This document shows, piece after piece, positions 1 through 6,344 of a DNA stretch of 14,188 nt. The notes under the pieces were generated by a model. That model did not search any database, had not been told where the DNA came from, and saw only the letters and a program-made list of their open reading frames with translations. The DNA is taken from assembly GCA_029907285.1 (NCBI GenBank), contig JARYMD010000066.1, forward strand, positions 1-14,188, given 5' to 3'. Positions within the stretch are counted from its first letter, which is position 1, and the number at the start of each line of letters is the position of its first letter. The translations under genes and the position numbers were made by a program. The stretch is from Verrucomicrobiota bacterium. Lineage in GTDB: Bacteria; Verrucomicrobiota; Verrucomicrobiia; Limisphaerales; J093.

Positions 1-28
1 ACGTTGAACGTTGAGCGTTGCAAGTTGA
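1..28. repeat. Degenerate 7-bp tandem repeat, four units
   Basis: Four consecutive heptamers read ACGTTGA, ACGTTGA, GCGTTGC and AAGTTGA. The first two are identical and the others differ by two or three bases. The repeat may continue to the left of the window. Its last unit overlaps a TTGACA box at 25-30 upstream of the yqjD-like gene. No function can be read from the sequence. Confidence 0.65.
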
Positions 29-55
29 CATTTCGAGCAGATTGAGTTCCATTAT
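25..55 (+). promoter_or_regulatory. Candidate sigma70-type promoter for the yqj-like operon
   Basis: A perfect TTGACA (-35) lies at 25-30. The best downstream -10 match is CATTAT at 50-55 (4/6 to TATAAT), with a 19-nt spacer that is longer than ideal. It lies about 50 nt before the ATG at 103. The -35 is convincing and the -10 is weak. Confidence 0.4.
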
Positions 56-90
56 GTGCAAGCGAATAAGGACGAAAAAGACAAAACAGA

Positions 91-95
91 GAGGA
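91..95 (+). promoter_or_regulatory. Shine-Dalgarno site fixing the yqjD-like start
   Basis: GAGGA at 91-95, preceded by AGA, ends 7 nt before the ATG at 103. It is one of the few clear ribosome-binding sites in the window and favours ATG 103 over the in-frame ATG at 124. Confidence 0.7.
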
Positions 96-102
96 ACAGC
101 GT

Positions 103-426
103 ATGGAAACCCATTTTCAAGCAATGGAAAGCGCGAAAGCAGACGTGACTCGCGAAAAGCTCAAAGATGACATTCGTGGTTTGACCGAAGACGCAGAGGC
201 GCTTCTGAAAGCCACTGCCGGTGATGTCAGCGAAAAGGTCAAAGAAACAAGGTCGCGCCTTGCCTCGGCCATCGAGCGTGTCAAAGCAAGCACCGAAGAC
301 ATGGAAAAACGGGCTGCGGAAGCTGCCAAGGTCGCCGACAAAGTGGTCCGAGAGCACCCGTACGAGTCAATTGGGATAGCTTTTGGCCTTGGCCTGCTAA
401 TCGGCGTGCTGGTCGCCCGCAGATAA
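103..426 (+). CDS. DUF883 / YqjD-ElaB-like membrane-anchored protein
   Basis: Predicted 107-residue protein of the YqjD/ElaB/YgaM (DUF883) type. Residues 1-80 are a charged, Ala/Glu/Lys-rich amphipathic helix, probably coiled coil. They are followed by the family's hallmark end: a short EHPYESIGIAFG motif and one hydrophobic segment (about 88-104) that closes in ARR. In E. coli, YqjD and relatives are inner-membrane tail-anchored proteins that associate with ribosomes in stationary phase; transferring that role here is inference. The start is set by GAGGA 7 nt upstream. The gene is followed after 1 nt by a YqjE-like gene and then a YqjK-like gene, the enterobacterial yqjD-yqjE-yqjK order. Length matches the family (about 100 residues). 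Family call is confident, function is not. Confidence 0.85.
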   Translation: METHFQAMESAKADVTREKLKDDIRGLTEDAEALLKATAGDVSEKVKETRSRLASAIERVKASTEDMEKRAAEAAKVADKVVREHPYESIGIAFGLGLLIGVLVARR

Positions 427-427
427 C

Positions 428-817
428 ATGCCGAACACGGAAGCCGGAAATGGCGGCATTCTCGACGCGCTTCGCCGCGTGGCGGGTTCTTTGCTGCACA
501 TGGCAAGGAATCGCGTCGAGCTGTTCGCAGTCGAATTGAGGATAGAACAGACGCGTCTTTTGGCGCTGCTGGTTGCGCTGGGGATAGGTTTGCTGCTGGC
601 CCTGGTCGGCCTTGTGGTGCTGTCGGTACTGATTGCACTGTTGGTCTGGGAGACCGCAAAGTTTATCGGGCTGATAATACTTACCGCTTTCCTGTTTGTG
701 GTCGCGTTCGTGATTTTCTGGTTGATCTGGCGCTGGCTGCAAACCGCCCCGAAACCTTTTCCTGAAACAATAGCCCAACTTCAAAAAGACTGCGCATGTT
801 TCAAGAAGGAAGATTAA
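428..817 (+). CDS. YqjE-like / phage-holin-superfamily membrane protein
   Basis: Predicted 129-residue integral membrane protein. Residues 1-40 form a basic/amphipathic helix with the family-like stretch NRVELFAVELRIEQTRL. Two long hydrophobic segments follow (about 43-74 and 79-101), then a short charged cytoplasmic tail ending in CFKKED. This layout fits YqjE (DUF1469, often auto-annotated as a 'phage holin family protein'). There is no lysis cassette nearby, so a phage role is unlikely; it more probably acts with its YqjD-like and YqjK-like neighbours at the inner membrane. The ATG sits 1 nt after the upstream stop and has no clear Shine-Dalgarno, which suggests translational coupling. Its last 22 nt overlap the next gene in another frame. 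The molecular role of the family is not well established. Confidence 0.82.
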   Translation: MPNTEAGNGGILDALRRVAGSLLHMARNRVELFAVELRIEQTRLLALLVALGIGLLLALVGLVVLSVLIALLVWETAKFIGLIILTAFLFVVAFVIFWLIWRWLQTAPKPFPETIAQLQKDCACFKKED

Positions 818-1074
818 CACAACTGGAAGCGGCGCGCAGAAACCTCGCGTTGGAAGCCGACCTGCGGCGAAGCGCTTTGAAGCTCGAAGCCGCCGAACTC
901 CACAGCAAATTCAGGAACGCGCAGCCGGGCCGATTCGCAATTCCATTGCTGAAACCTGCATTGGTGCTCTCGGGAATCCTGATTGGCGCGCTGGCCGGCC
1001 GCAAACATGGAAAGCTCACGCCATGGGTGCCGGCTGCACTTGGCATCTTGCGCTTTCTGCGCCGCCGCGTTTGA
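796..1074 (+). CDS. Small YqjK-like membrane protein
   Basis: Predicted 92-residue protein that starts inside the end of the YqjE-like gene (22-nt overlap, 796-817). Residues 1-45 are charged and helical (EAARRNLALEADLRRSALKLE). One hydrophobic segment follows at about 48-68, then a second weaker one near 75-87, and the protein ends in a very basic FLRRRRV tail. Position, size and helix-then-TM layout resemble E. coli YqjK, but I base this on context more than on a motif. The overlap with the preceding gene and the lack of a competing frame support it as real. Its function is unknown. The next gene (rsmA) is convergent, and the 251 nt between them show no clear terminator for this operon. Confidence 0.7.
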   Translation: MFQEGRLTQLEAARRNLALEADLRRSALKLEAAELHSKFRNAQPGRFAIPLLKPALVLSGILIGALAGRKHGKLTPWVPAALGILRFLRRRV

Positions 1075-1315
1075 TTTTCGGCCAAATGCAAATGAAACAG
1101 AGGCGCCGCTCTTATCGGAGCGCGATTGCTGGCGTGGGCAGGAAGCTACAGGCACAGCGCTCCTGACGGAGCTGAAAGGTACGTGTGCATCGGCTGCTGG
1201 CACGCCAGATATCTGCCCCAAGTCCATTTTTCTGCCTCAACATTTTCCTGCCACTCCAGGCCACTGATTGTGTGAAAGGTTGCTGAGGTCCTTGTCGGAC
1301 GGTTGGCGTTGTTTG

Positions 1316-1338
1316 ACAAACGCGCTCACTTCGTTTGT
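1316..1338. repeat. 7-bp inverted repeat spanning the rsmA stop codon
   Basis: ACAAACG (1316-1322) and CGTTTGT (1332-1338) are perfect inverted arms around a 9-nt loop. The rsmA stop (plus-strand TCA at 1326-1328) lies in the loop. Neither side is followed by a T-run, so this is not a standard intrinsic terminator. It could stabilise a 3' end or be chance. Confidence 0.4.
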
Positions 1339-2159
1339 TGCGCCAGAATCCGGGCCATCTCGGCAAACTGTGACAAGCTCACCTCTTCGGGGCGCACTTT
1401 GGGGTCAAGCCCGACCGCGGCAAAAGCCTGTTGCAATTGTGCCGCGTTCCATTTCGCCTTTAGGACTTTGAACATCATCTTCCGCCTTTGCTCGAAGGCC
1501 ATTCGAATCAAGGACCCGAAACAATCAGCCGCTGCGGAATGGACCAGTTCTGATTCTCGGCGATCCAATTGGATGCATGCGGAGTCAACTTTTGGTTCAG
1601 GGTAGAAGCAGGTTGATGGGATGCGAAACCAACCCTTGGGTTCATAAGAGGCCTGCACAAGCAGCGTGAGAGTTCCGTACTCTGCAGAGCCGGGCTGCGC
1701 CATCAGGCGTCGGGCCACCTCAAGTTGAACTGTAACCACCATCCTTGACGGTCCCAGAGTCTGCTGTGCCAACTCAACCAGTATCGGCGAGGCGACCGAA
1801 TACGGCAGGTTTGCTACGAGCTTAAAGCCCCGCCAATCGCAGCCACAGTCGCGCAAATAATCAAGTGCATCGGCTTCGATCAACTCGAGTTTGGCCCGGT
1901 CGCCAAACCGTTCCCGAAGGCACTCGACCAGCCGGTGGTCTTTTTCAATTGCGATGACCTTGCCGGCCATGGCGAGCATGAGTTCCGTTAGTGGCCCGAG
2001 GCCCGGGCCAATCTCGAGGACCTGATCGCCCGCGGTCAACCCTGCAAGCGCAATGATTCTTCTGAGTTGATTGCCATCGAACAGGAATGTCTGACCAAGG
2101 GAGCGGGTGAGTTTGATCCCGCGCTCGGCCAGCACGCGCCGCATTTCGGTGAGTGTCAT
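1326..2159 (-). CDS. rsmA: 16S rRNA (adenine1518-N6/adenine1519-N6)-dimethyltransferase RsmA (KsgA)
   Basis: Predicted 277-residue SAM-dependent methyltransferase that dimethylates two adjacent adenines in the 3' terminal helix of 16S rRNA during 30S assembly. Visible landmarks in order: a LGQTFL variant of the family's LGQNFL (21-26), SAM motif VLEIGPGLGPLTE (47-59), acidic IEKD (71-74), catalytic NLPY (117-120), YPEPKVDSA (196-204) and the RRK helix (FEQRRKMMFKVLK, 232-244). Length fits the family (about 270). The frame is open upstream, but ATG at 2159 is chosen because the protein then begins just before the conserved LGQ region and overlaps the upstream aminotransferase stop as ATGA. An ATG at 2168 would add three residues. 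The Asn-to-Thr change in LGQNFL is the only oddity. It is cotranscribed with the aminotransferase, which is not a functional partner I know of. Confidence 0.95.
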   Translation of the reverse strand: MTLTEMRRVLAERGIKLTRSLGQTFLFDGNQLRRIIALAGLTAGDQVLEIGPGLGPLTELMLAMAGKVIAIEKDHRLVECLRERFGDRAKLELIEADALDYLRDCGCDWRGFKLVANLPYSVASPILVELAQQTLGPSRMVVTVQLEVARRLMAQPGSAEYGTLTLLVQASYEPKGWFRIPSTCFYPEPKVDSACIQLDRRESELVHSAAADCFGSLIRMAFEQRRKMMFKVLKAKWNAAQLQQAFAAVGLDPKVRPEEVSLSQFAEMARILAQQTK

Positions 2160-3499
2160 CGTGCGCATTTGAGCAAGGCTTGCTCGATGGCGTGCACCGC
2201 ACGCTGAATATCCGCGGCGCCTATTGTCAACGGCGGTGCAATGCTCAGGACGTTTGAAAACTCGCCCTCTGCAAGTATAATATACCCGCACCGCAGCATT
2301 TCTTTCATGACTGAAACCGCTTCTGACGTTGCAGGCGAGCAATCGCGCTGCAGGAGTTCCAAGCCGGCCATCAATCCGATTCCCCGAGGGTTCAAAATCA
2401 AACGCGAGGTCGCCCTGATCAAGCGAAGTTGTTCGAGCAGGAGCTTCCCCAGTCTTGCGCTCCGTTCGATCAACCCGCGCGCTTTCAATTCTCCGATCTG
2501 CGCAAGGGCCATCGCACAGCCGATCGGATTGCCAAGGAAAGTGCTCGTGTGGATGGCCTCGCCGGTGGCTTCTGGCCATGCAGCGTCCATTAGATCGGCT
2601 TTCCCCACACACGCTGAAAGCGGAAAGCCGCCCGTCAGCGCTTTCCCCAAACAGACCAAATCCGGAACAACATTTTCGTGTTCACATGCAAACCATGCGC
2701 CTGTCCGACCGAATCCTGTGTAAATCTCGTCCAGTATCAACAAAACGTCATTCGCGTCGCACCACGACCGCAGGGCGGACAAAAAGCCGCGCACCGGAAT
2801 CCTGATGCCGGCACGGCCCTGGACCGGTTCCACGAGCACCGCGCCGATCGCGCGTTTTCCGGCGATGCGTTCCATTGCGGTCATCGTCTTTTCCAATTTG
2901 ACTTGATCCTCATGCAACGCGGCCGAGGCGCCGACGGCCCAAATGGGCCCGGCCAAAGGGAACGGCGCAAAACACGCAAACCCGCCAAGCTGCTTGATGA
3001 ACGGCGCGCGGAAAAAGTCGCGGTGCGTGACGGTCAGTGCCCCGTATCCAAGGCCGTGATAAGCGCCTTCGAATACAATCACGCCGGGCCGGCCGGTTGC
3101 GAGCATGGCTGTTTTGAGCGCGGCTTCCACGGCTTCAAAACCCGAGTTTCCGAAAACCGTTTTGCCATCCTGTCCGCACCGCCAGCGCTCGAATGTGATT
3201 TGACTCAATGTGCGTGCAAGCTCGGCTTTCAGCGGGTGAGGATGGACATCGCCCATGGCATGAGGCAGTCGGCTGATTTGCTGTTTCGCAGCTTTGACGA
3301 CCCGCGCGTTGGCATGGCCGGTGTTTGCCACGCCAAACCCGGCGGTCAAATCCACGTACCGACGCCCGTCTGCATCCCAGACGCGCACGCCCTTGGCGCG
3401 GCTCCAGACGATCGGCCACGAGCCATCGCGCGAAACAAACGTGACATTCCGCGACTCGAATTGGCGGAGCAGTCTCAAGACTCTTTGACTTTCGGTCAT
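2156..3499 (-). CDS. Class III PLP-dependent aminotransferase (GABA/ornithine/acetylornithine type)
   Basis: Predicted 447-residue fold-type I, class III aminotransferase, which moves an amino group from an omega-amine or similar donor to a keto acid. Landmarks: substrate-side FGVANTGH (55-62), PLP phosphate loop GNSGFEA (117-123), YHG (137-139), VEPVQGRAG (223-231), PLP-ring Asp in LILDEIYTGFGRTG (Asp247), Schiff-base Lys in LGKALTGGFPL (Lys276), and TSTFLGNP (299-306). The family usually has 400-450 residues. The frame stays open to 3715, but ATG 3499 is preferred because upstream residues look non-coding and lie in the divergent intergenic region. The substrate (4-aminobutyrate, ornithine, diamine or other) cannot be told from sequence. 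Its TGA overlaps the rsmA ATG by 4 nt, so the two are translationally coupled. Confidence 0.9.
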   Translation of the reverse strand: MTESQRVLRLLRQFESRNVTFVSRDGSWPIVWSRAKGVRVWDADGRRYVDLTAGFGVANTGHANARVVKAAKQQISRLPHAMGDVHPHPLKAELARTLSQITFERWRCGQDGKTVFGNSGFEAVEAALKTAMLATGRPGVIVFEGAYHGLGYGALTVTHRDFFRAPFIKQLGGFACFAPFPLAGPIWAVGASAALHEDQVKLEKTMTAMERIAGKRAIGAVLVEPVQGRAGIRIPVRGFLSALRSWCDANDVLLILDEIYTGFGRTGAWFACEHENVVPDLVCLGKALTGGFPLSACVGKADLMDAAWPEATGEAIHTSTFLGNPIGCAMALAQIGELKARGLIERSARLGKLLLEQLRLIRATSRLILNPRGIGLMAGLELLQRDCSPATSEAVSVMKEMLRCGYIILAEGEFSNVLSIAPPLTIGAADIQRAVHAIEQALLKCAR

Positions 3500-3575
3500 C
3501 TCGGCAATCGTGTTGCAATCAGCGGCATTGTCACCGACCAAATCCAGCACCGCCAGCAAAGACTTGTTTGGCGAT

Positions 3576-3604
3576 TTGACAAAGGCAATGCCCTGGGATA
3601 CATC
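3576..3604 (+). promoter_or_regulatory. Weak candidate promoter for the small secreted-protein gene
   Basis: A perfect TTGACA at 3576-3581 lies in the 112-nt divergent gap. Possible -10 boxes are GATACA (3597-3602, 15-nt spacer) or TACATC (3599-3604, 17-nt spacer), each only 3/6. A start point here would leave almost no leader before ATG 3612. Confidence 0.25.
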
Positions 3605-3611
3605 TCCGCCC

Positions 3612-3854
3612 ATGAAAAAGGTAATGGCATTAATTGGGATCGCGTGCATCGGATTGCTTGCGTTGGCCGCACAGGCAGAAACCGCAGCCAAGAAGCACAA
3701 CGCCTCTTGTTGCACTCAAAACGCTGCTTGCTGCGAAAATGGCAAGTCAAAGGTCGCGAAGTCAGCCAGGGCCGGCAAAGAGACAAAGGCGGATTTGAAA
3801 GCCGCGAAGCGAGCCGCCAAAAAGCAGGCAAAGCAATCAGCCAAGAAGATCTGA
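3612..3854 (+). CDS. Small secreted Lys-rich protein with two Cys pairs
   Basis: Predicted 80-residue precursor that I do not recognise as a named family. Residues 1-22 are a classic Sec signal peptide: MKK, a hydrophobic core, then an AQA cleavage motif, giving a mature protein of about 58 residues from Glu23. The mature part has two adjacent-Cys pairs (33-34 and 40-41, CCTQNAACC) and is about one quarter Lys (14 of 58), with a tail of Lys/Ala repeats to the end. The Cys cluster could bind metal or form disulfides, and the polybasic tail could bind anionic polymers or envelope; both ideas are inference. The frame is open upstream to 3510, but ATG 3612 is chosen because the signal peptide begins there. 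There is no clear Shine-Dalgarno. It is divergent from the aminotransferase and 126 nt ahead of the Dus frame. Confidence 0.65.
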   Translation: MKKVMALIGIACIGLLALAAQAETAAKKHNASCCTQNAACCENGKSKVAKSARAGKETKADLKAAKRAAKKQAKQSAKKI

Positions 3855-3980
3855 CCGCTGAGATTCTTGCAGTAGAACGGTCCGGGGCAGAGCAGGGCAG
3901 GGGATCTCACCCCGCGCACGCTGTGCCATTTCTCTCGGGCGTGCCTGCAGAGGCGCGCAGCCTCGTTCACACCAACAATC

Positions 3981-4973
3981 TTGTTTGAGGAGTGTTCAAT
4001 TGCGAATCGGTTGTTCGCACCGGTGAGGTTTTGCGCGCCATTGGCCGGTTACACGCACAGCGCTTTCCGGCGTTTGCTGGCCGAGTTTGGGGGATGTGGC
4101 GCGGTTTGGACCGAAATGCTCGCGGCCCGGCAGATTCTGCACGAGAACTTTGAGAAATCCCCGTGGCTTCGGCGGCGCCCCAACGAACGCAACGTGTTCT
4201 ACCAGTTGATGGTCCGCGCCGGTGATCCTTTCGATCGCATACTTGGCAAGCTTGCTGAACACGGTGTTGAGGCTGTTGACCTGAACCTTGCATGTGACGC
4301 CCCGGAAATCCGCGCCTGCCTGGCAGGCAGCGCGCTGTTCAACAACCTCGATGCGCTCAGTCAGGTGGCAGAGCAATGCAGACGCCATTGGAGCGGTATT
4401 CTGACAGCCAAAATCAGACTTGGAGATGAAACCCCAGAGTGGCAAAAGAAGTTCGCAGAGCGTGTTCGGGTGCTCGAGGACTCGGGAATTGACGCGCTGA
4501 TTGTTCACACGCGGTTTTTCCGGGAAAAATTCAAACGCAGGGCACGCCACGAGTTCATTCCATGGATTGCCGCCAACGCCCGTGTCCCAATTATTGCAAA
4601 CGGCGACATTGCAGGTCCCGAGGACGTTGCAGCAATGGCTGACAACCTGCGCCCGGCACGCGCCATAATGATCGGGCGCCACGCAATCGTGCGTCCATGG
4701 CTTTTTGCCGCGTGGGACACCACTGTGCAGATTGATCACACCGCTGTTTGGCACCGGATGTGCGATTACATTGAAGAAGACTTTCCGCCCGAAGTCGCTT
4801 TCCGCCGCATTCAAATGTTCACCAAGTATTTTGCAGCAAATTATGCATTCGGACACCCGCTGAGAACCACTGTTTCCAATGCGCGTTCAATCGCCGGGAT
4901 TCGAGAGCGCGCAACGTCATTTTTCGCTGCAAAACCAAGGGTTGTTACCCGGCCTCTTGTCGCCGGAGTTTGA
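3981..4973 (+). CDS. tRNA-dihydrouridine synthase family protein
   Basis: FMN-dependent TIM-barrel enzyme that reduces uridines in tRNA loops to dihydrouridine using NADPH. Residues are numbered from TTG 3981 (330 aa): FMN-binding FCAPLAGYTHSAFRRL (17-32), FYQLMVRAGDP (73-83), catalytic-Cys region NLACDAPEI (Cys105; most relatives have GCP here), KIRLGDE (144-150), VHTRFF (175-180), ANGDI (206-210) and the phosphate-binding IGRHAIVRPWLF (231-242). Length is typical. The start is uncertain: TTG 3981 has no Shine-Dalgarno, while a strong GAGGAG lies inside the frame at 3987-3992, 6 nt before an in-frame ATT at 3999. TTG 4011 or GTG 4023 are also possible, and GTG 4023 would still keep the FMN motif. 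Which Dus subfamily it belongs to I cannot say. It is convergent with the chorismatase-like gene. Confidence 0.87.
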   Translation: MFEECSIANRLFAPVRFCAPLAGYTHSAFRRLLAEFGGCGAVWTEMLAARQILHENFEKSPWLRRRPNERNVFYQLMVRAGDPFDRILGKLAEHGVEAVDLNLACDAPEIRACLAGSALFNNLDALSQVAEQCRRHWSGILTAKIRLGDETPEWQKKFAERVRVLEDSGIDALIVHTRFFREKFKRRARHEFIPWIAANARVPIIANGDIAGPEDVAAMADNLRPARAIMIGRHAIVRPWLFAAWDTTVQIDHTAVWHRMCDYIEEDFPPEVAFRRIQMFTKYFAANYAFGHPLRTTVSNARSIAGIRERATSFFAAKPRVVTRPLVAGV

Positions 4974-5075
4974 ATTGATCACGGCTGGTCGCCAGGCGCG
5001 ATGCGTCCCTGACCCTGGAATCTCACGTGCAGCCCTCCAGCACGCCAGACTTGGTGGGGCCGAAGCCGACGCTCG

Positions 5076-6170
5076 CTAACCTGTAAATCGGATGGCGTCC
5101 ACTTCAACTTCAAACAGTAGATCGTCGCGGCAAATGTCGTTCTTGGCGATTATGGCCGGCATTAAAGGCAATTCATTTAATGCACAGTACCGACCGAACG
5201 CCGGCGCATCTTCAGCGTGTTTGAAATAACCAATCGCACGTGTGACATCGCGCCAGTCCATGTTGCGCGACCTGAGAATGGCCCGGACGACTTCCATTGT
5301 CAGCGACACCTGCTTGTCAACGTCCCCCACGTAAGCGGTCCGCCCGTCGGGTCCGATACTCGCTGTTCCTGACACATAAAGGCGGTTTTGCGTTGGCAGG
5401 TCAATTTCGACTGCGCGGCTGAAAGCGCTCCCGTACCTGAGCGCCGGACACTGCAATGGGGAGGGAACCGCCAGAAGTTTCAGTTTCGGGTTTTTTGGCT
5501 TGATCGCAATCGCATTGGCGATCACTGCGGCCCCCACTGCATTACTCCCGCCGACACCCGTGCTCGCCGGTACGAGGCCGTCATACACTTTGCGCTCTTT
5601 GAAGAACGCATTCCGAACCTCGTTGAAGTCGTCGTACCACTCGAGAATGTTGTCCAAATAAAACCACGTGCGACACACGTTCCCAAACGTCATGTCCGCC
5701 AGCCGCAGCCCTTCTTCTATCAACTCGAAGACTTCACGGGCCTGGTCGATTCGCGACTTTCGGCGCGAACGTGCGAACAAGCTGCCCAGCTCGCAATACC
5801 GGGCATCGTCATCCTCGTATGCCACGCCAATTACACGGCCCCCAAGAACGAGCGGTGTGGCCGCAACGCGTGACACGGCATGCACTTGAACGCCGGCCAC
5901 GGGGCAACCGGCGCCGTTCCCCTGGCCAATCAACGTCACCGGCCATTCAGGCTTGCCAAGTCGCAATTGCAGTGTGGCATGGTCGGTCTGCGAATCCATG
6001 TCCTGCCCGAAAATGTCCTGCCGCACGATTCTCAGCTCGGGATGCGCGGACATATAGGCTTCAAGGCGTTCCATCAGTTGCGCAGGCGTCTCGTCGCCAG
6101 CCGCTGGAACGGTGATGAAACACTCCTCGAACCTGCCGTTGTGAAGTGTCACCACCTGCAAGCCTTTCAT
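5076..6170 (-). CDS. Chorismatase (FkbO/Hyg5/XanB2)-like protein, Rid/YjgF superfamily
   Basis: Predicted 364-residue protein. The last ~120 residues look like a YjgF/RidA-type domain (RLYVSGTASIGPDGRT, about 253-268; then DKQVSLTMEVVRAILRSRNM). The middle and end resemble the two-domain chorismatases: RTWFYLDNI (157-165), DFNEVRNAFF (171-180), PASTGVGGSN (191-200), CPALRYGSAFSRA (231-243) and NDICRDDLLFEVE (344-356). FkbO/Hyg5/XanB2 enzymes split chorismate to pyruvate plus a dihydroxy- or hydroxybenzoate. The family resemblance comes from memory of motifs, so the activity is inference; automated pipelines may label it simply RidA-like. ATG 6170 is preferred; ATG 6203 would add 11 mostly Arg/Ser residues. 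Neither has a good Shine-Dalgarno. No neighbouring gene points to a quinone, siderophore or pigment pathway. It is divergent from the phosphoesterase. Confidence 0.7.
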   Translation of the reverse strand: MKGLQVVTLHNGRFEECFITVPAAGDETPAQLMERLEAYMSAHPELRIVRQDIFGQDMDSQTDHATLQLRLGKPEWPVTLIGQGNGAGCPVAGVQVHAVSRVAATPLVLGGRVIGVAYEDDDARYCELGSLFARSRRKSRIDQAREVFELIEEGLRLADMTFGNVCRTWFYLDNILEWYDDFNEVRNAFFKERKVYDGLVPASTGVGGSNAVGAAVIANAIAIKPKNPKLKLLAVPSPLQCPALRYGSAFSRAVEIDLPTQNRLYVSGTASIGPDGRTAYVGDVDKQVSLTMEVVRAILRSRNMDWRDVTRAIGYFKHAEDAPAFGRYCALNELPLMPAIIAKNDICRDDLLFEVEVDAIRFTG

Positions 6171-6297
6171 GCATCGACTTGGACTCGGCCTTCTTCTAGC
6201 CATCAGTCGTCTTGGATGCCCTGTCTGCAACGCACAATTGCTGTCCATTACCGGCCCAGAAGTCAATCCTACAATGCGGCAATTCCAAATTATGTAG

Positions 6298-6326
6298 TGG
6301 TCATCCCCCGGCAATCGGCTTATAAT
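6298..6326 (+). promoter_or_regulatory. Sigma70-type promoter for the metallophosphoesterase gene
   Basis: A perfect TATAAT at 6321-6326 is preceded, with an ideal 17-nt spacer, by TGGTCA at 6298-6303 (4/6 to TTGACA). Transcription would start near 6333, leaving about a 12-nt leader before ATG 6345. This is the best-scoring promoter I can see in the window, and it lies in the 174-nt divergent gap. Confidence 0.6.
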
Positions 6327-6344
6327 TCCGCCGACGTCGGCGCC

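Noticed and set aside
428..817. Phage holin as evidence of a prophage
   Set aside because: The protein fits the YqjE branch of that superfamily, and no endolysin, spanin or other phage gene is nearby.
1075..1325. Possible small RNA or gene in the 251-nt convergent gap
   Set aside because: No clear promoter, terminator or stable frame; only a weak CGCTC/GAGCG hairpin near 1111-1127.
3900..3913. GGGG-ATCTCA-CCCC hairpin as a terminator after the small secreted-protein gene
   Set aside because: Only 4 base pairs and no following T-run.
2678..3988. Long plus-strand open frame (436 codons) opposite the aminotransferase
   Set aside because: It is antisense to a gene with full PLP motifs, has no recognisable domain, and its product is low-complexity Arg/Gln/His-rich, typical of a mirror frame in GC-rich coding DNA.
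3996..4856. Minus-strand open frame (286 codons) opposite the dus gene
   Set aside because: No family features, and the opposite strand encodes a clear tRNA-dihydrouridine synthase.
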